Of a DNA stretch of 64,000 nt, positions 40,917 to 48,585 are shown one piece after another. This DNA is from Bryobacterales bacterium (lineage in GTDB: Bacteria > Acidobacteriota > Terriglobia > Bryobacterales > Bryobacteraceae): assembly GCA_020851555.1 (NCBI GenBank), contig JADZCM010000054.1, forward strand, positions 24,564 through 88,563, given 5' to 3'. The translations under genes and the position numbers were made by a program. Position 1 is the first letter of the stretch. Each line of letters opens with the position of its first letter. The notes beneath the pieces were generated by a model. The model searched no databases and was not told the origin of the DNA. It worked only from the letters and a program-made list of their open reading frames with translations.

Positions 40917-42308
40917 GTGTTCGACATCGACCGGGAACATCCCGAGTATACGGCCAGGAAGGCCGCCTGGAAGCAGTACCGCGATCTGTACGTGGGTGGG
41001 GAGCAGTTCAAGGCCAACGCGGCCGAGTACCTGATCAAGCGGCACCGCGAGCCATCGGACGTCTACTACGAACGGTTGCACCGGGTGTTCTACGAGAACT
41101 ACCTCGGCTCGATTGTGGACTGGTACGCGGCAACACTGTTCCGGCGCGAGCCGATCCTGAGCTTCCAGGGGCCGAGCGAAAGCGGCAAAGCCTTCTACCA
41201 GGAGTTCGTCGAGGATTGCGACCTGCGGGGCTCGGGGCTGTCGGATTTCTACCGCCGTGTGCTGGTTGAGGCCCTGGTTTCAGGGACGGCGTACGTGCTC
41301 GTGGATTTCCCGCGTTCCGCGACGCCGGCGGCAAACCGAGCCGAAGAAGAGGCGACCGGACGTGCCAGGGCGTACCTGGTGGAGTACGGCCCCCAGGAAG
41401 TGATCAACTGGCAGCACGACGGCTACGGCAACCTGGAGTGGGTCGTCATCCGGACCAGCACCTTGGGCCAACTCGAGGCAGGGGAGAAGGCCTGGGTGAG
41501 GCAGACCCGATGGCTGTACTTCGACAAAACAGAATTCCGCACCTACGAGAGGGTCGACAGCCAGCAGAGGCACGGCCAGCCGGAACTGAAGGACCAAGGG
41601 AGGCACGGTTTTGCCAGGCTCGGGAAGGTTCCGGTCTTTGCGTTCCACATCAGCGAGGGACTCTGGCTGGCGAACAAGGCCGCTTCCTTGCAGTTGGAGC
41701 ACTTCAACAAGTCGAACGCGCTGGCCTGGGCCTTGACCATGGGCCTATTCGCCTCTCCAGTGGTTTACTCGGATCGCGAGTGGAATCAGATGGCCGGCGA
41801 TTCCTACTACATCCAACTGGGGCCCGAGGACCGTTTCGGATGGACCGAGCCGGAGGGCAAGGTCTACCAGATTGCGGCCGAGAACCTGAGCCGGCTGAAG
41901 GACGAGATCTACCGGGTCTGCTACCTGCTGACACAGGCGGGAGGGTCGCTGTCGGGCGGCCAGGCGCAGTCAGGGGTGAGCAAGCAGCGGGACTTCACGA
42001 TTACACAGGAAGTTCTGCGCGCTTACGGCGATGCCGTCAAGGACAGCATGAAGCGCGTTCTGCGCGCCATCGAGGCGGCGCGCGAAGACGGGCTCGCCAT
42101 CGAGATTTCAGGACTCGATGAGTTCGACATCGGCGACTTCAGCAGCGAACTGGAAGATGCGATCAAGCTGCTGGGCCTGGGGGCCGGGTCGAAGACGCTG
42201 AAGAAGCAAATCCTGAGGAAACTCGCCCTGAAGTACCTGTGCGACGTGCGGCAAGAGACCAAGGACCAGATCGTGGAAGAGCTGGACCAATGGTGCGAGC
42301 AGTCCTAA
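40917..42308 (+). CDS. Phage portal protein
   Basis: A 463-residue protein in the portal position, matching the DUF4055-like portal group. Typical parts are YYERLHRVFYENYLGSIVDW near residue 50, ALVSGTAYVLVDFP near 120, and the helical stem and C-terminal helices from LKDEIYRVCYLLTQ (about 320) onward. The portal forms the twelve-subunit ring through which the terminase pumps DNA. GTG start with a strong GGGGGAGGAG ahead of it. Length is typical and no truncation is visible. Confidence 0.85.
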   Translation: MFDIDREHPEYTARKAAWKQYRDLYVGGEQFKANAAEYLIKRHREPSDVYYERLHRVFYENYLGSIVDWYAATLFRREPILSFQGPSESGKAFYQEFVEDCDLRGSGLSDFYRRVLVEALVSGTAYVLVDFPRSATPAANRAEEEATGRARAYLVEYGPQEVINWQHDGYGNLEWVVIRTSTLGQLEAGEKAWVRQTRWLYFDKTEFRTYERVDSQQRHGQPELKDQGRHGFARLGKVPVFAFHISEGLWLANKAASLQLEHFNKSNALAWALTMGLFASPVVYSDREWNQMAGDSYYIQLGPEDRFGWTEPEGKVYQIAAENLSRLKDEIYRVCYLLTQAGGSLSGGQAQSGVSKQRDFTITQEVLRAYGDAVKDSMKRVLRAIEAAREDGLAIEISGLDEFDIGDFSSELEDAIKLLGLGAGSKTLKKQILRKLALKYLCDVRQETKDQIVEELDQWCEQS

Positions 42309-42350
42309 GACGAAGGGGGGCCCGTGCCACCCAGGCAAAGGAGAGCAAGG

Positions 42351-42941
42351 ATGGAGCAAGGGAACACAGAGAACACCGGAACCCTCACCCAGCAGGCGCC
42401 GGACATTCGGGCGATCGTCCGGGAGGCGATCGAAGAGTACACACGGCGCGAGCAATCCAAGGCGGAACCGGCCTACAAGAACGAGTTGCTCGAAGAGCGG
42501 AAGCGACGCGAACAACTGGAACGCAGAGTCAACGAACTGGTCCAGGAAAGCGCGCGGAGCCGCCAGGCAGCCGAGGAGGCGGAACGCGGCGCCACGCTCC
42601 GGACGGAGTTGCAGAAGCTCGGAGTGACAAAGGTGGACCTGGCGTTCAAAGCGATCAAGGACGACGTCAAGCGGGCGGAGGATGGCAGGCTGGTGGCGCA
42701 GAGCGAAAGCGGGCCGGTCAATCTCCGCGAGTACCTCACGCAGTTTGTCAACGAGAATCCGGAGTTCCTGCCGGCCCGAAACCTGGGAGGATCGGGCGTC
42801 ACGGCGGGCCAACGAGCTTCAACCCCGGCCGGCTCCACGCCGGACCTGGACAAGATCAGGCCGGGGATGAGTCCTGAGGAACTGGACAAGGTTCGTCAGG
42901 AGGTGGCACGGATCGCTTCCCAGACGCTGGGGGGGCGCTAG
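42351..42941 (+). CDS. Scaffold-like protein
   Basis: A 196-residue acidic, coiled-coil protein: a long charged helix (YKNELLEERKRREQLERRVN, then ARSRQAAEEAERG, about residues 40-80), a middle section LGVTKVDLAFKAIKDDVKR, and a C-terminal helix with basic residues. It lies just before the capsid gene, where scaffolding proteins of capsids without a delta domain are encoded. Function is inferred from position and composition. ATG at 42351 with GGAG upstream; an in-frame ATG-like start 27 nt earlier was not used. Confidence 0.7.
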   Translation: MEQGNTENTGTLTQQAPDIRAIVREAIEEYTRREQSKAEPAYKNELLEERKRREQLERRVNELVQESARSRQAAEEAERGATLRTELQKLGVTKVDLAFKAIKDDVKRAEDGRLVAQSESGPVNLREYLTQFVNENPEFLPARNLGGSGVTAGQRASTPAGSTPDLDKIRPGMSPEELDKVRQEVARIASQTLGGR

Positions 42942-43034
42942 AAGACGCAGCAGCAAGCCTCGACAGGCCGAGAAGCCTGACGCAGAGGCGGAAGAACGCC
43001 CTCAGAGGCGGAATCACAATCGAAAGGAAAACAG

Positions 43035-43946
43035 ATGCCAGCAATTACATCCACAAACGTGGCGAACGCGATTGTCAAGTTGGTGGCGGTCGACGCGCTG
43101 CCCGCCCTGATGGGCAACCTGGTCATGGGGAACCTGGTCAATCGCGATTTCGAACCCACTCTGGGCCAAGCCGGGGACACGGTCAACGTGCCGATTCCCC
43201 CGACGCTGGTCGCAAACAACCTGGCGGAGGGGGGCACGGTCCAGACGCAGAACCCAAACCTGGGCAACGCGCAGATCGTGCTCAACACGCATGCGGAAGC
43301 TACCTTCCAGATTCCGGACGTGACCAAGGTGCTGGCCGTGCCGGATCTGCTGAGGCTGTACATGCAGCCGGCGCTGGTGGCTTTGGCTGAGAAGATCGAG
43401 AGCGACCTATTGGGACTCTACGCGAGCTTCACGGCCAATACGCCAGTCGGGACGGGCGGCGCGGCGCTTACCGAAGCCGCGATCGACACGGCTGAGACGG
43501 AGTTGTTCCAGTCGAAAGTGCCGGCCAGCGAGCCGAAGTACCTGGTGGTCGACGCGACCGCGTACTCGCAACTCCGCCAGATCCCGAGGTTCAGCGAGTT
43601 CCAGACGGCCGGCGAGGCCGGACTGCGCGCGCTGGTCGAAGGGTCCGTGGGGAAGATCAAGGACTTCTACGTGTTCCGGTCGCAGTTCGTGAAGAAGACC
43701 GGAAGCGGGCCGTACACCACCCAGAACATAGCGTTCACGCGCAGCGCCCTGGGCCTGGTGGTGCGCAGACTCCCGCAGCCTCTTCCCGGCACGGGCGCAG
43801 TCGCCGAATACGCCGAGATGGGGAACTTCGGGATGCGGGTGGTCATGAGCTACGAACCGACCACGCTGGCGCAGCAGTTCACCGTGGACGTGTTGTACGG
43901 CGTGGGAGTGCTTCGCAATGCATTCGGCGTGCAGGTGAGAAGCTAG
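43035..43946 (+). CDS. Major capsid protein, P22-coat-like HK97 fold
   Basis: A 303-residue protein between the scaffold and connector genes. It starts ITSTNVANAIVKLVAVDALP and contains GDTVNVPIPPTLVANNLAEG near residue 50, IESDLLGLYASF near 120, and a C-terminal beta section GNFGMRVVMSYEPTTLAQQF, in line with P22 coat family proteins. It lacks the N-terminal delta domain and neighbouring protease of HK97-type phages, which agrees with a separate scaffold gene. GAAAGGAAAA lies before the ATG. The preceding 93 nt hold an imperfect CAGGC-type hairpin, and a strong hairpin follows the gene. Confidence 0.85.
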   Translation: MPAITSTNVANAIVKLVAVDALPALMGNLVMGNLVNRDFEPTLGQAGDTVNVPIPPTLVANNLAEGGTVQTQNPNLGNAQIVLNTHAEATFQIPDVTKVLAVPDLLRLYMQPALVALAEKIESDLLGLYASFTANTPVGTGGAALTEAAIDTAETELFQSKVPASEPKYLVVDATAYSQLRQIPRFSEFQTAGEAGLRALVEGSVGKIKDFYVFRSQFVKKTGSGPYTTQNIAFTRSALGLVVRRLPQPLPGTGAVAEYAEMGNFGMRVVMSYEPTTLAQQFTVDVLYGVGVLRNAFGVQVRS

Positions 43947-43966
43947 ACAGACCCGAGAGGGAGACT

Positions 43967-43985
43967 CCGGACCCCGGCGGTCCGG
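43967..43985 (+). terminator. Hairpin after the capsid gene
   Basis: CCGGACC, five bases, GGTCCGG: a perfect 7-bp stem 20 nt after the capsid stop. Such a hairpin may raise capsid mRNA over the downstream tail genes, but no T-run is present. Confidence 0.4.
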
Positions 43986-44047
43986 GTGGGGGTGATGGAA
44001 GCCTGCCCCACCGGCAGCCGGGGTCCATAGAGCGTTGGGAGAAAGAG

Positions 44048-44380
44048 ATGGACCTGAGAGTCTACTACCAGAAGCTGCGGCAAGTTGAAGAGAGCCTGCC
44101 GGAGCCTTACGCCGTCATGGTGAGCCAGGAGACGCCGGACGGCGGCCGCGCCGGAGTCCTCACGGAAGCGCCCAGGGCTCTGGCGGCGAGGTTGATCGTA
44201 GAGGGCGGGGCGCGGCTGGCATCCGAGGAAGAGGCGGCCGCGTTCCACCGTGAGACGGCCGAGGCGCGTCAGCGAGCGGAACAGGCGGCTGCCGCCAGCA
44301 GGATTCAGGTCACCGTAGTGGCCGAGCCGGCGGGCGACGGCAAGCGGCCACGGGCCAAGAATAACAGCACGCAAAGCTAG
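44048..44380 (+). CDS. Small phage protein, unknown
   Basis: A 110-residue protein: DLRVYYQKLRQVEESLPEPY at the N-terminus, VMVSQETPDGGRAGVL, and a long alanine/glutamate helix (SEEEAAAFHRETAEARQRAE) with a basic tail. It is in the capsid-connector gap, so a minor head or completion protein is possible. No known domain. The ATG follows GGGAGAAAGAG. Confidence 0.55.
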   Translation: MDLRVYYQKLRQVEESLPEPYAVMVSQETPDGGRAGVLTEAPRALAARLIVEGGARLASEEEAAAFHRETAEARQRAEQAAAASRIQVTVVAEPAGDGKRPRAKNNSTQS

Positions 44381-44398
44381 GATCGGGGCGGGGACGCG

Positions 44399-45136
44399 AT
44401 GGCACTGTTCACCGATGGGACGATCTCGACGCTGGAAGATCTCAGGGGGTACGAGAGCTCGATTTACGACGTGGCCAGCACCGAACGAATCGATCTCTCG
44501 CAGAAACTGGTCCTGAGCCAGCAGGAGATGGAAGTGGATCTGATCACACGGTTGTTCCGCGACAAACCCACGGAATTGACCAGGGTCGTGGTGACGGCGG
44601 CGCTTCAGCTCTGGCACACTTTCCAGACGCTGGCGCTGACGTACCGGGACGCCTACAACAGCCACCTGAACGACCGCTATCAGGGGAAGTGGCGCGAGTA
44701 CGAGCGCCTGGCCAAGTGGGCGGCGGAGAACCTGATGGCATCGGGCGTGGGGATGGTGGAGCAGCCGATTCCGAAAGCGCAACCGCCGGTCCTCAGCGCG
44801 GCGGCAGGCAGCGCGCCGGCGGCCATGTACTGGGTACGGATCTCCTGGACTGGGCCTGGCGGCCAGGAGGGCTGCGCGAGCGAGCCGAGCGTGCTGGCCG
44901 CACCGGAGGGAACGGTCCCGCGAACCAATGCCGGAGCGGCGCCGCCCATCGCGACCGGCTGGAACGTGTACGTGGGGGCCAACAGCGGCGAGGAGCAACT
45001 GCAAAACGTGACGCCGATTCCCCTCGGATCGAGCTGGACCATGCCCGAAACCGGGTTGACCCCGGGCCGGCCAGCCTGGCGGGGCCAGTCTCCCACTTCC
45101 TACAAGCGGTTGGAGCGGGTGTTCCGCAGGGGTTAG
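44399..45136 (+). CDS. Head-tail connector with C-terminal Ig/FnIII-like domain
   Basis: A 245-residue protein. Residues 1-125 are helical (QKLVLSQQEMEVDLITRLF, LWHTFQTLALTYRDAYNSHL), the shape of gp6/gp15-type adaptor proteins. A proline linker leads to a beta domain at about 129-228 (MYWVRISWTGPGGQEGCASE, GWNVYVGANSG, TGLTPGRPAW). Almost the same pattern recurs in the tail tip protein at its residues 760-860 (YYAVSAVGSGEAESP, GFHVYRGGNPS, TGLTGELAAP). Such Ig-like domains decorate virions and may bind cell-surface sugars. Start ATG at 44399; next gene follows within 6 nt. Confidence 0.65.
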   Translation: MALFTDGTISTLEDLRGYESSIYDVASTERIDLSQKLVLSQQEMEVDLITRLFRDKPTELTRVVVTAALQLWHTFQTLALTYRDAYNSHLNDRYQGKWREYERLAKWAAENLMASGVGMVEQPIPKAQPPVLSAAAGSAPAAMYWVRISWTGPGGQEGCASEPSVLAAPEGTVPRTNAGAAPPIATGWNVYVGANSGEEQLQNVTPIPLGSSWTMPETGLTPGRPAWRGQSPTSYKRLERVFRRG

Positions 45137-45141
45137 GGATC

Positions 45142-45639
45142 ATGGCGCAAGTCACCAAAGCGACTGCCAGCCGCCTGGCCGCGATGCTCGCCTCCCCCAC
45201 AGGGCTGGTACAGAGCGTCGCGGCCATCGCAGCCAGAGAGAACGCGCGATTTGACGAGATCCGTCCACAGCAGGTTCTATCGCAGAGCGTGGCGCCAGAA
45301 CTGGCGGAACGCACCGCCGGCGTGCAATACCCGGTCTTCTACGTGTATTGCGAGAAGATCACCAACGAACTGCGCGAGAAGTTCCGGACCTTTTCGGGCA
45401 AGGCGCGCCTGGCGGTTGACGTACGGGCGTCGAGCGACCGCCTGGAGAGCCTGGGGCAGAACCTGGCACTGCTGGTGGAAGCCGTCACGGACGTGCTGGA
45501 CACCCACCGAGGGGACTGGGGGGGCGGGATCTTCTACGCGGGCAAATACGAGGCCGCCTTCGGACAGACAAAACACGGCGGGAAGAACTTCATTCAGACC
45601 GCGAAGGTCAGTTTCGATGTTGAGGTCAGCATCGGCTGA
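45142..45639 (+). CDS. Tail completion/neck protein candidate
   Basis: A 165-residue protein. The central part reads AGVQYPVFYVYCEKITNELR, then GKARLAVDVRASSDRLESLG, and it ends FIQTAKVSFDVEVSIG. This alternation of beta strands and a helix is typical of small stopper or tail terminator proteins encoded just before the tail tube. Position supports it; I cannot name the family. The ATG at 45142 follows GGTTAGGG. A longer in-frame reading from 44689 overlaps the connector gene and was rejected. Confidence 0.6.
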   Translation: MAQVTKATASRLAAMLASPTGLVQSVAAIAARENARFDEIRPQQVLSQSVAPELAERTAGVQYPVFYVYCEKITNELREKFRTFSGKARLAVDVRASSDRLESLGQNLALLVEAVTDVLDTHRGDWGGGIFYAGKYEAAFGQTKHGGKNFIQTAKVSFDVEVSIG

Positions 45640-45660
45640 GGAGTGGAAGGAGAAAACGAG

Positions 45661-46833
45661 ATGGCCTGTTATATCGCCTCCAACGACAACCGGTTTTATG
45701 CCGCAGTCGAGCCGGCTTTCGGCAGCGTGCCGCCGATCGACTCCAGCCACCGGTTTGCCGGCGTGAAGCTCGCGATACGGCAGCAGGCGGATAAACCGGC
45801 GAGGAGAGACAAGACCGGCACGCGGACCTTTCCGGGGCTCCCGGCGGGGCTGCGCAGACGGACCTCATTCGAGCTGCGAACCTACATGAGCGGCTGGACG
45901 AACCAATCCCAACCGCCCGGCTATGGGCCGTTATTCCAGGCGGCGCTGGGAGCGGACGCACTCCCGTACCCAGGAGGGACCGTGGGTTATGGTTCGTCGG
46001 GCAGGATTCTGACGTTTACGGCGCCACACGGGCTCGCAGCGGGGCAGGCGGTCACCTTCGGCGGGGAAATACGCTTCGTCTCGGCGATCGCGGATGAGAC
46101 CAGCGTGCTGCTGAATGCAGCATTCAGCATCGCGCCAAGCGAGGGGTCGCCCATCGGGGCGACGCTTACCTACCGGCCGGCCACGCACCTGAAGAGCGCC
46201 AGCATCTTCGATTACTGGTCGCCCGAGGGGGCCGTGCAGCGCATCCTCTGCGGAGCGGGCATCGACAGGATGCAGTTCCGGGTGAACGGGGACTACCATG
46301 AGTTCCGGTTCAGCGGATCCGCCATGGACGTCATCGACAGCCGCACATTCGTCGAGGGAGAAGGATCGCTCGCCGGCTTCCCGGCGGAGCCCACGCTCCA
46401 ACCGCTGGACAACAGCATCATCCCGGGACACCTGGGCCAGGCGTTGCTGGGATCCATCGCTGACCGCTTCTTCACCGTTACAGACGCCGAGATCACTCTG
46501 GACAACGACCTCGACATGCGGGCCCGGGAGTTCGGCGCAGTGCTGCCGCGCTGCCTGGCGGCCGGGACACGCTCGGTGGTATTCGACCTGTCGCTGTACG
46601 GCAGGGAGGACGATGCCACGGTGTCGCTCTACCAGGCGTCCCGGCAGCGGTCTCCGATCGAGGTGATGTTGCAGTTGGGGCAGGATCCGGGGCAGTTGTT
46701 CGGCGTGTACCTGAAGAGCGTGGTGCCAGAACCGCCGGAGTTCGACGACAGCGAAACCAGGCTGCAGTGGCGGTTCCGAGGGTCGCGAGCACAGGGCACG
46801 GTGGACGATGAGATGGTGATCGCCTTCGGGTGA
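45661..46833 (+). CDS. Tail tube protein candidate
   Basis: A 390-residue protein with family-like features of long tail tube proteins: MACYIASNDNRFYAAVEPAF at the start, FELRTYMSGW near residue 70, an inserted beta section (about 105-165, with ILTFTAPHGLAAGQAVTFGG) that looks like an extra Ig-type domain, and a second tube-like half (AEITLDNDLDMRAREFG, SVVFDLSLYGREDDATVSLY). It lies directly ahead of the tail assembly chaperone, the standard place. The two related halves suggest the tube ring could be a trimer of double domains. SD GGAAGGAGAAA before the ATG; an in-frame start 18 nt upstream lacks spacing. Confidence 0.7.
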   Translation: MACYIASNDNRFYAAVEPAFGSVPPIDSSHRFAGVKLAIRQQADKPARRDKTGTRTFPGLPAGLRRRTSFELRTYMSGWTNQSQPPGYGPLFQAALGADALPYPGGTVGYGSSGRILTFTAPHGLAAGQAVTFGGEIRFVSAIADETSVLLNAAFSIAPSEGSPIGATLTYRPATHLKSASIFDYWSPEGAVQRILCGAGIDRMQFRVNGDYHEFRFSGSAMDVIDSRTFVEGEGSLAGFPAEPTLQPLDNSIIPGHLGQALLGSIADRFFTVTDAEITLDNDLDMRAREFGAVLPRCLAAGTRSVVFDLSLYGREDDATVSLYQASRQRSPIEVMLQLGQDPGQLFGVYLKSVVPEPPEFDDSETRLQWRFRGSRAQGTVDDEMVIAFG

Positions 46834-46837
46834 AACG

Positions 46838-47203
46838 ATGAACTACGAGAGCCTGATCACATTGGACTCCACGACGAGGCCGGGCGTGGTTTTCACGATC
46901 CGGAGGATGTCGCTGGGGCGGAGGATCGAGCTGACGACACGCCTGCGCGAACTGCTCAGCAAAATCGAGTTCCTGGAAGCGGGGCAGCGGCCCGCCGAGA
47001 GCCTGGAAGCAGCCATTGTAGGAACCGAAATCGAGAAGGCTTACCTGGCATGGGGACTTGCCGGGATCAGCGGTCTGGAAGTGGACGGTCAGGCGGCCAC
47101 TCCGGAGACGCTCGCGGCGGCGGGGCCGGAAGACCTGGCGCGGGAGATCGTCGAGGCGATCAAAGCGGAAGCCGGCCTCACTCAAGCCGAACGAAAAAAC
47201 TGA
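46838..47203 (+). CDS. Tail assembly chaperone, short form (gpG-like)
   Basis: A 121-residue protein ending at TGA 47201-47203. Helical, with SLGRRIELTTRLRELLSKIE in the middle and a final helix LAREIVEAIKAEAGLTQAE. It is placed between the tube and tape measure genes, where siphoviruses encode the chaperone that coats the tape measure. The last two sense codons lie in a slippery AAAAAAC, immediately before the stop, so a fraction of ribosomes should continue in the -1 frame (see the longer product). ATG at 46838, four bases after the tube stop. Confidence 0.8.
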   Translation: MNYESLITLDSTTRPGVVFTIRRMSLGRRIELTTRLRELLSKIEFLEAGQRPAESLEAAIVGTEIEKAYLAWGLAGISGLEVDGQAATPETLAAAGPEDLAREIVEAIKAEAGLTQAERKN

Positions 47204-47529
47204 TACTCGCCTTCCACTTTCAGTTCGCGGACCAGGCCCGGTGGAGGTGCGAACCATGCAGACGAGCGGGCCTGGACAGGCGGCGGCGATGTCTCTTCCT
47301 GGGCGGGGCCGGCGATGATCCCGAGCATGCGGTCTGGGCGCGAAAACGGGTGATCGCCACCCGGTGTCCGAAGTCGGTCATCACGGCGCAGAGCCAGGCT
47401 TGGATCGAGGCGTTCCACGCCTGGAAACTGTGCGGAGGAGACGGCCGGGCCTGGAGCGCGCGGCAATGGGACGCCTTCTCGATACTCGAGCAGGCTCTGA
47501 CAGCGGAGAGGAGCGGTTCTGATGACTGA
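46838..47529 (+). CDS. Tail assembly chaperone, frameshifted long form (gpGT-like)
   Basis: The product of -1 slippage at 47194-47200: about 121 residues of the short form plus 109 in the new frame, roughly 230 in all. The added part has KLILAFHFQFADQARWRCEP just after the slip, with cysteines (CEPC, then C eleven residues on) that might bind metal, then IATRCPKSVITAQSQAWIEA and a helical end SILEQALTAERSGSDD. In siphoviruses this extension binds tube protein while the short part coats the tape measure. Its end overlaps the tape measure ATG. It has no good start of its own, which supports translation only by frameshift. Confidence 0.8.
47194..47200 (+). promoter_or_regulatory. Programmed -1 frameshift site (A AAA AAC)
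   Basis: The heptamer A AAA AAC is in the correct phase of the short chaperone frame (CGA AAA AAC TGA) and the stop codon follows at once. The -1 frame stays open for 330 nt to 47529. This equals the lambda G/GT arrangement. Confidence 0.85.
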
Positions 47530-48223
47530 ATGGGAACAGGCTGTGCTGCAAAGACTGGGGATCGGGACACGAGACGCGGGCGGCGGGACGCTGCTCGATC
47601 TGGTTAGAGCGGCCATGCCCGGCGCGCCCGGCAGCCTGGGAGACGGCATGGGGAAGGTCGCTGAACAGATCGGTTTGTTCCGGACTATCGCCCAACATCA
47701 AGCTCAGACCCTCGCAGAGAACACGCAGGCGCTGCTTCGCAGCACGGCGCTGCAGACCACCGGAGGAGCCGCCTACACCGCGGGCAGTATCGCGGGCACG
47801 GCGGCAAGAGCGCTGAGCGGCGGTTTGGGGCTCTCGTCCCTGGCCTCCTCGATCGTGAGGCTCTTCCGGGGAGACAGGCAGGAGACGGGGGCGGCGCTGG
47901 CGACTTACAGCGCGCCGGACCCCATCCATTTCGAAGGCGCCGCGCCCGCGACCGCAGGTATGCCCATCCTGCCCATCGACTACGGCCAAGACGGCTTGCC
48001 GAGACGGGATTGGACAACAGCGTATCGAGCCACGGGTGGAACCGGGGACCGGCCGCCAGGGGCCGCCCGACCCGGGGCGCCGGTCCATGCACCGGCAGTG
48101 ACCGTGCAGGTGCAGGCGATGGACAGCCGCTCCTTCCTAGACCATAGCAGCGAGATCGCCCGGGCCGTGCGGGAGGCGCTCCTCAACGCGGACGCACTGG
48201 GGGGCGCCATCAGCGAACTCTGA
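47522..48223 (+). CDS. Very short tape measure protein
   Basis: A 233-residue protein in the tape measure position. It has a central helical part (FRTIAQHQAQTLAENTQALL), a glycine/alanine-rich hydrophobic stretch (AAYTAGSIAGTAARALSGGL, about residues 80-110), a proline-rich linker and the C-terminal VTVQVQAMDSRSFLDHSSEI, which resembles tape measure ends. Normal siphovirus tape measures have 600 to over 1,500 residues and set tail length, so the predicted tail is only a few tens of nanometres. The Rhodobacter GTA also has a tape measure in this small range. The ATG overlaps the end of the frameshifted chaperone. Confidence 0.68.
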   Translation: MTEWEQAVLQRLGIGTRDAGGGTLLDLVRAAMPGAPGSLGDGMGKVAEQIGLFRTIAQHQAQTLAENTQALLRSTALQTTGGAAYTAGSIAGTAARALSGGLGLSSLASSIVRLFRGDRQETGAALATYSAPDPIHFEGAAPATAGMPILPIDYGQDGLPRRDWTTAYRATGGTGDRPPGAARPGAPVHAPAVTVQVQAMDSRSFLDHSSEIARAVREALLNADALGGAISEL

Positions 48224-48224
48224 G

Positions 48225-48584
48225 ATGAGCACCTTTCCGCTACTGAAGACAGGGGCCGTGGCGCAGTACCCGGCGGGCCGCGCCCTGGAATACTCGACCT
48301 CTGTGCTGCATTTCGTGGACGGCCGCGAACAGAGATTCCGGGAGTGGGCCGGCGCAACACGCCGATGGGTGATCCGGCTGGAACTTCTGGACGAGGGAGA
48401 ACTCGCCGCCCTGGAAGCCTTCCATGCCGCGCGGCAGGGACGGCTGGGAACATTCTCGTTCACCGATCCGTGGGACGGAACGACGTACCCGGATTGCAGC
48501 CTGGAGACGGATTCGTTCGCGCTGGAATATCAAGACCTGATGAGGGGCCGCGCCAAGCTGGTGGTGCGGGCGAACCGAGACTGA
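48225..48584 (+). CDS. DUF2460-like distal tail protein, copy 1
   Basis: A 119-residue protein: FPLLKTGAVAQYPAGRALEY at the start, a central RRWVIRLELLDEGELAALEA and LGTFSFTDPWDGTTYPDC near the end. It belongs to the same pattern as the next gene (FP.L..GA..QYP, a central '.L.. E...LE.F', then 'F.DP'). Distal tail proteins form the ring joining the tail tube to the hub; in the Rhodobacter GTA a DUF2460 protein has this position. The ATG follows the tape measure stop by one base. Confidence 0.7.
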   Translation: MSTFPLLKTGAVAQYPAGRALEYSTSVLHFVDGREQRFREWAGATRRWVIRLELLDEGELAALEAFHAARQGRLGTFSFTDPWDGTTYPDCSLETDSFALEYQDLMRGRAKLVVRANRD

Positions 48585-48585
48585 C

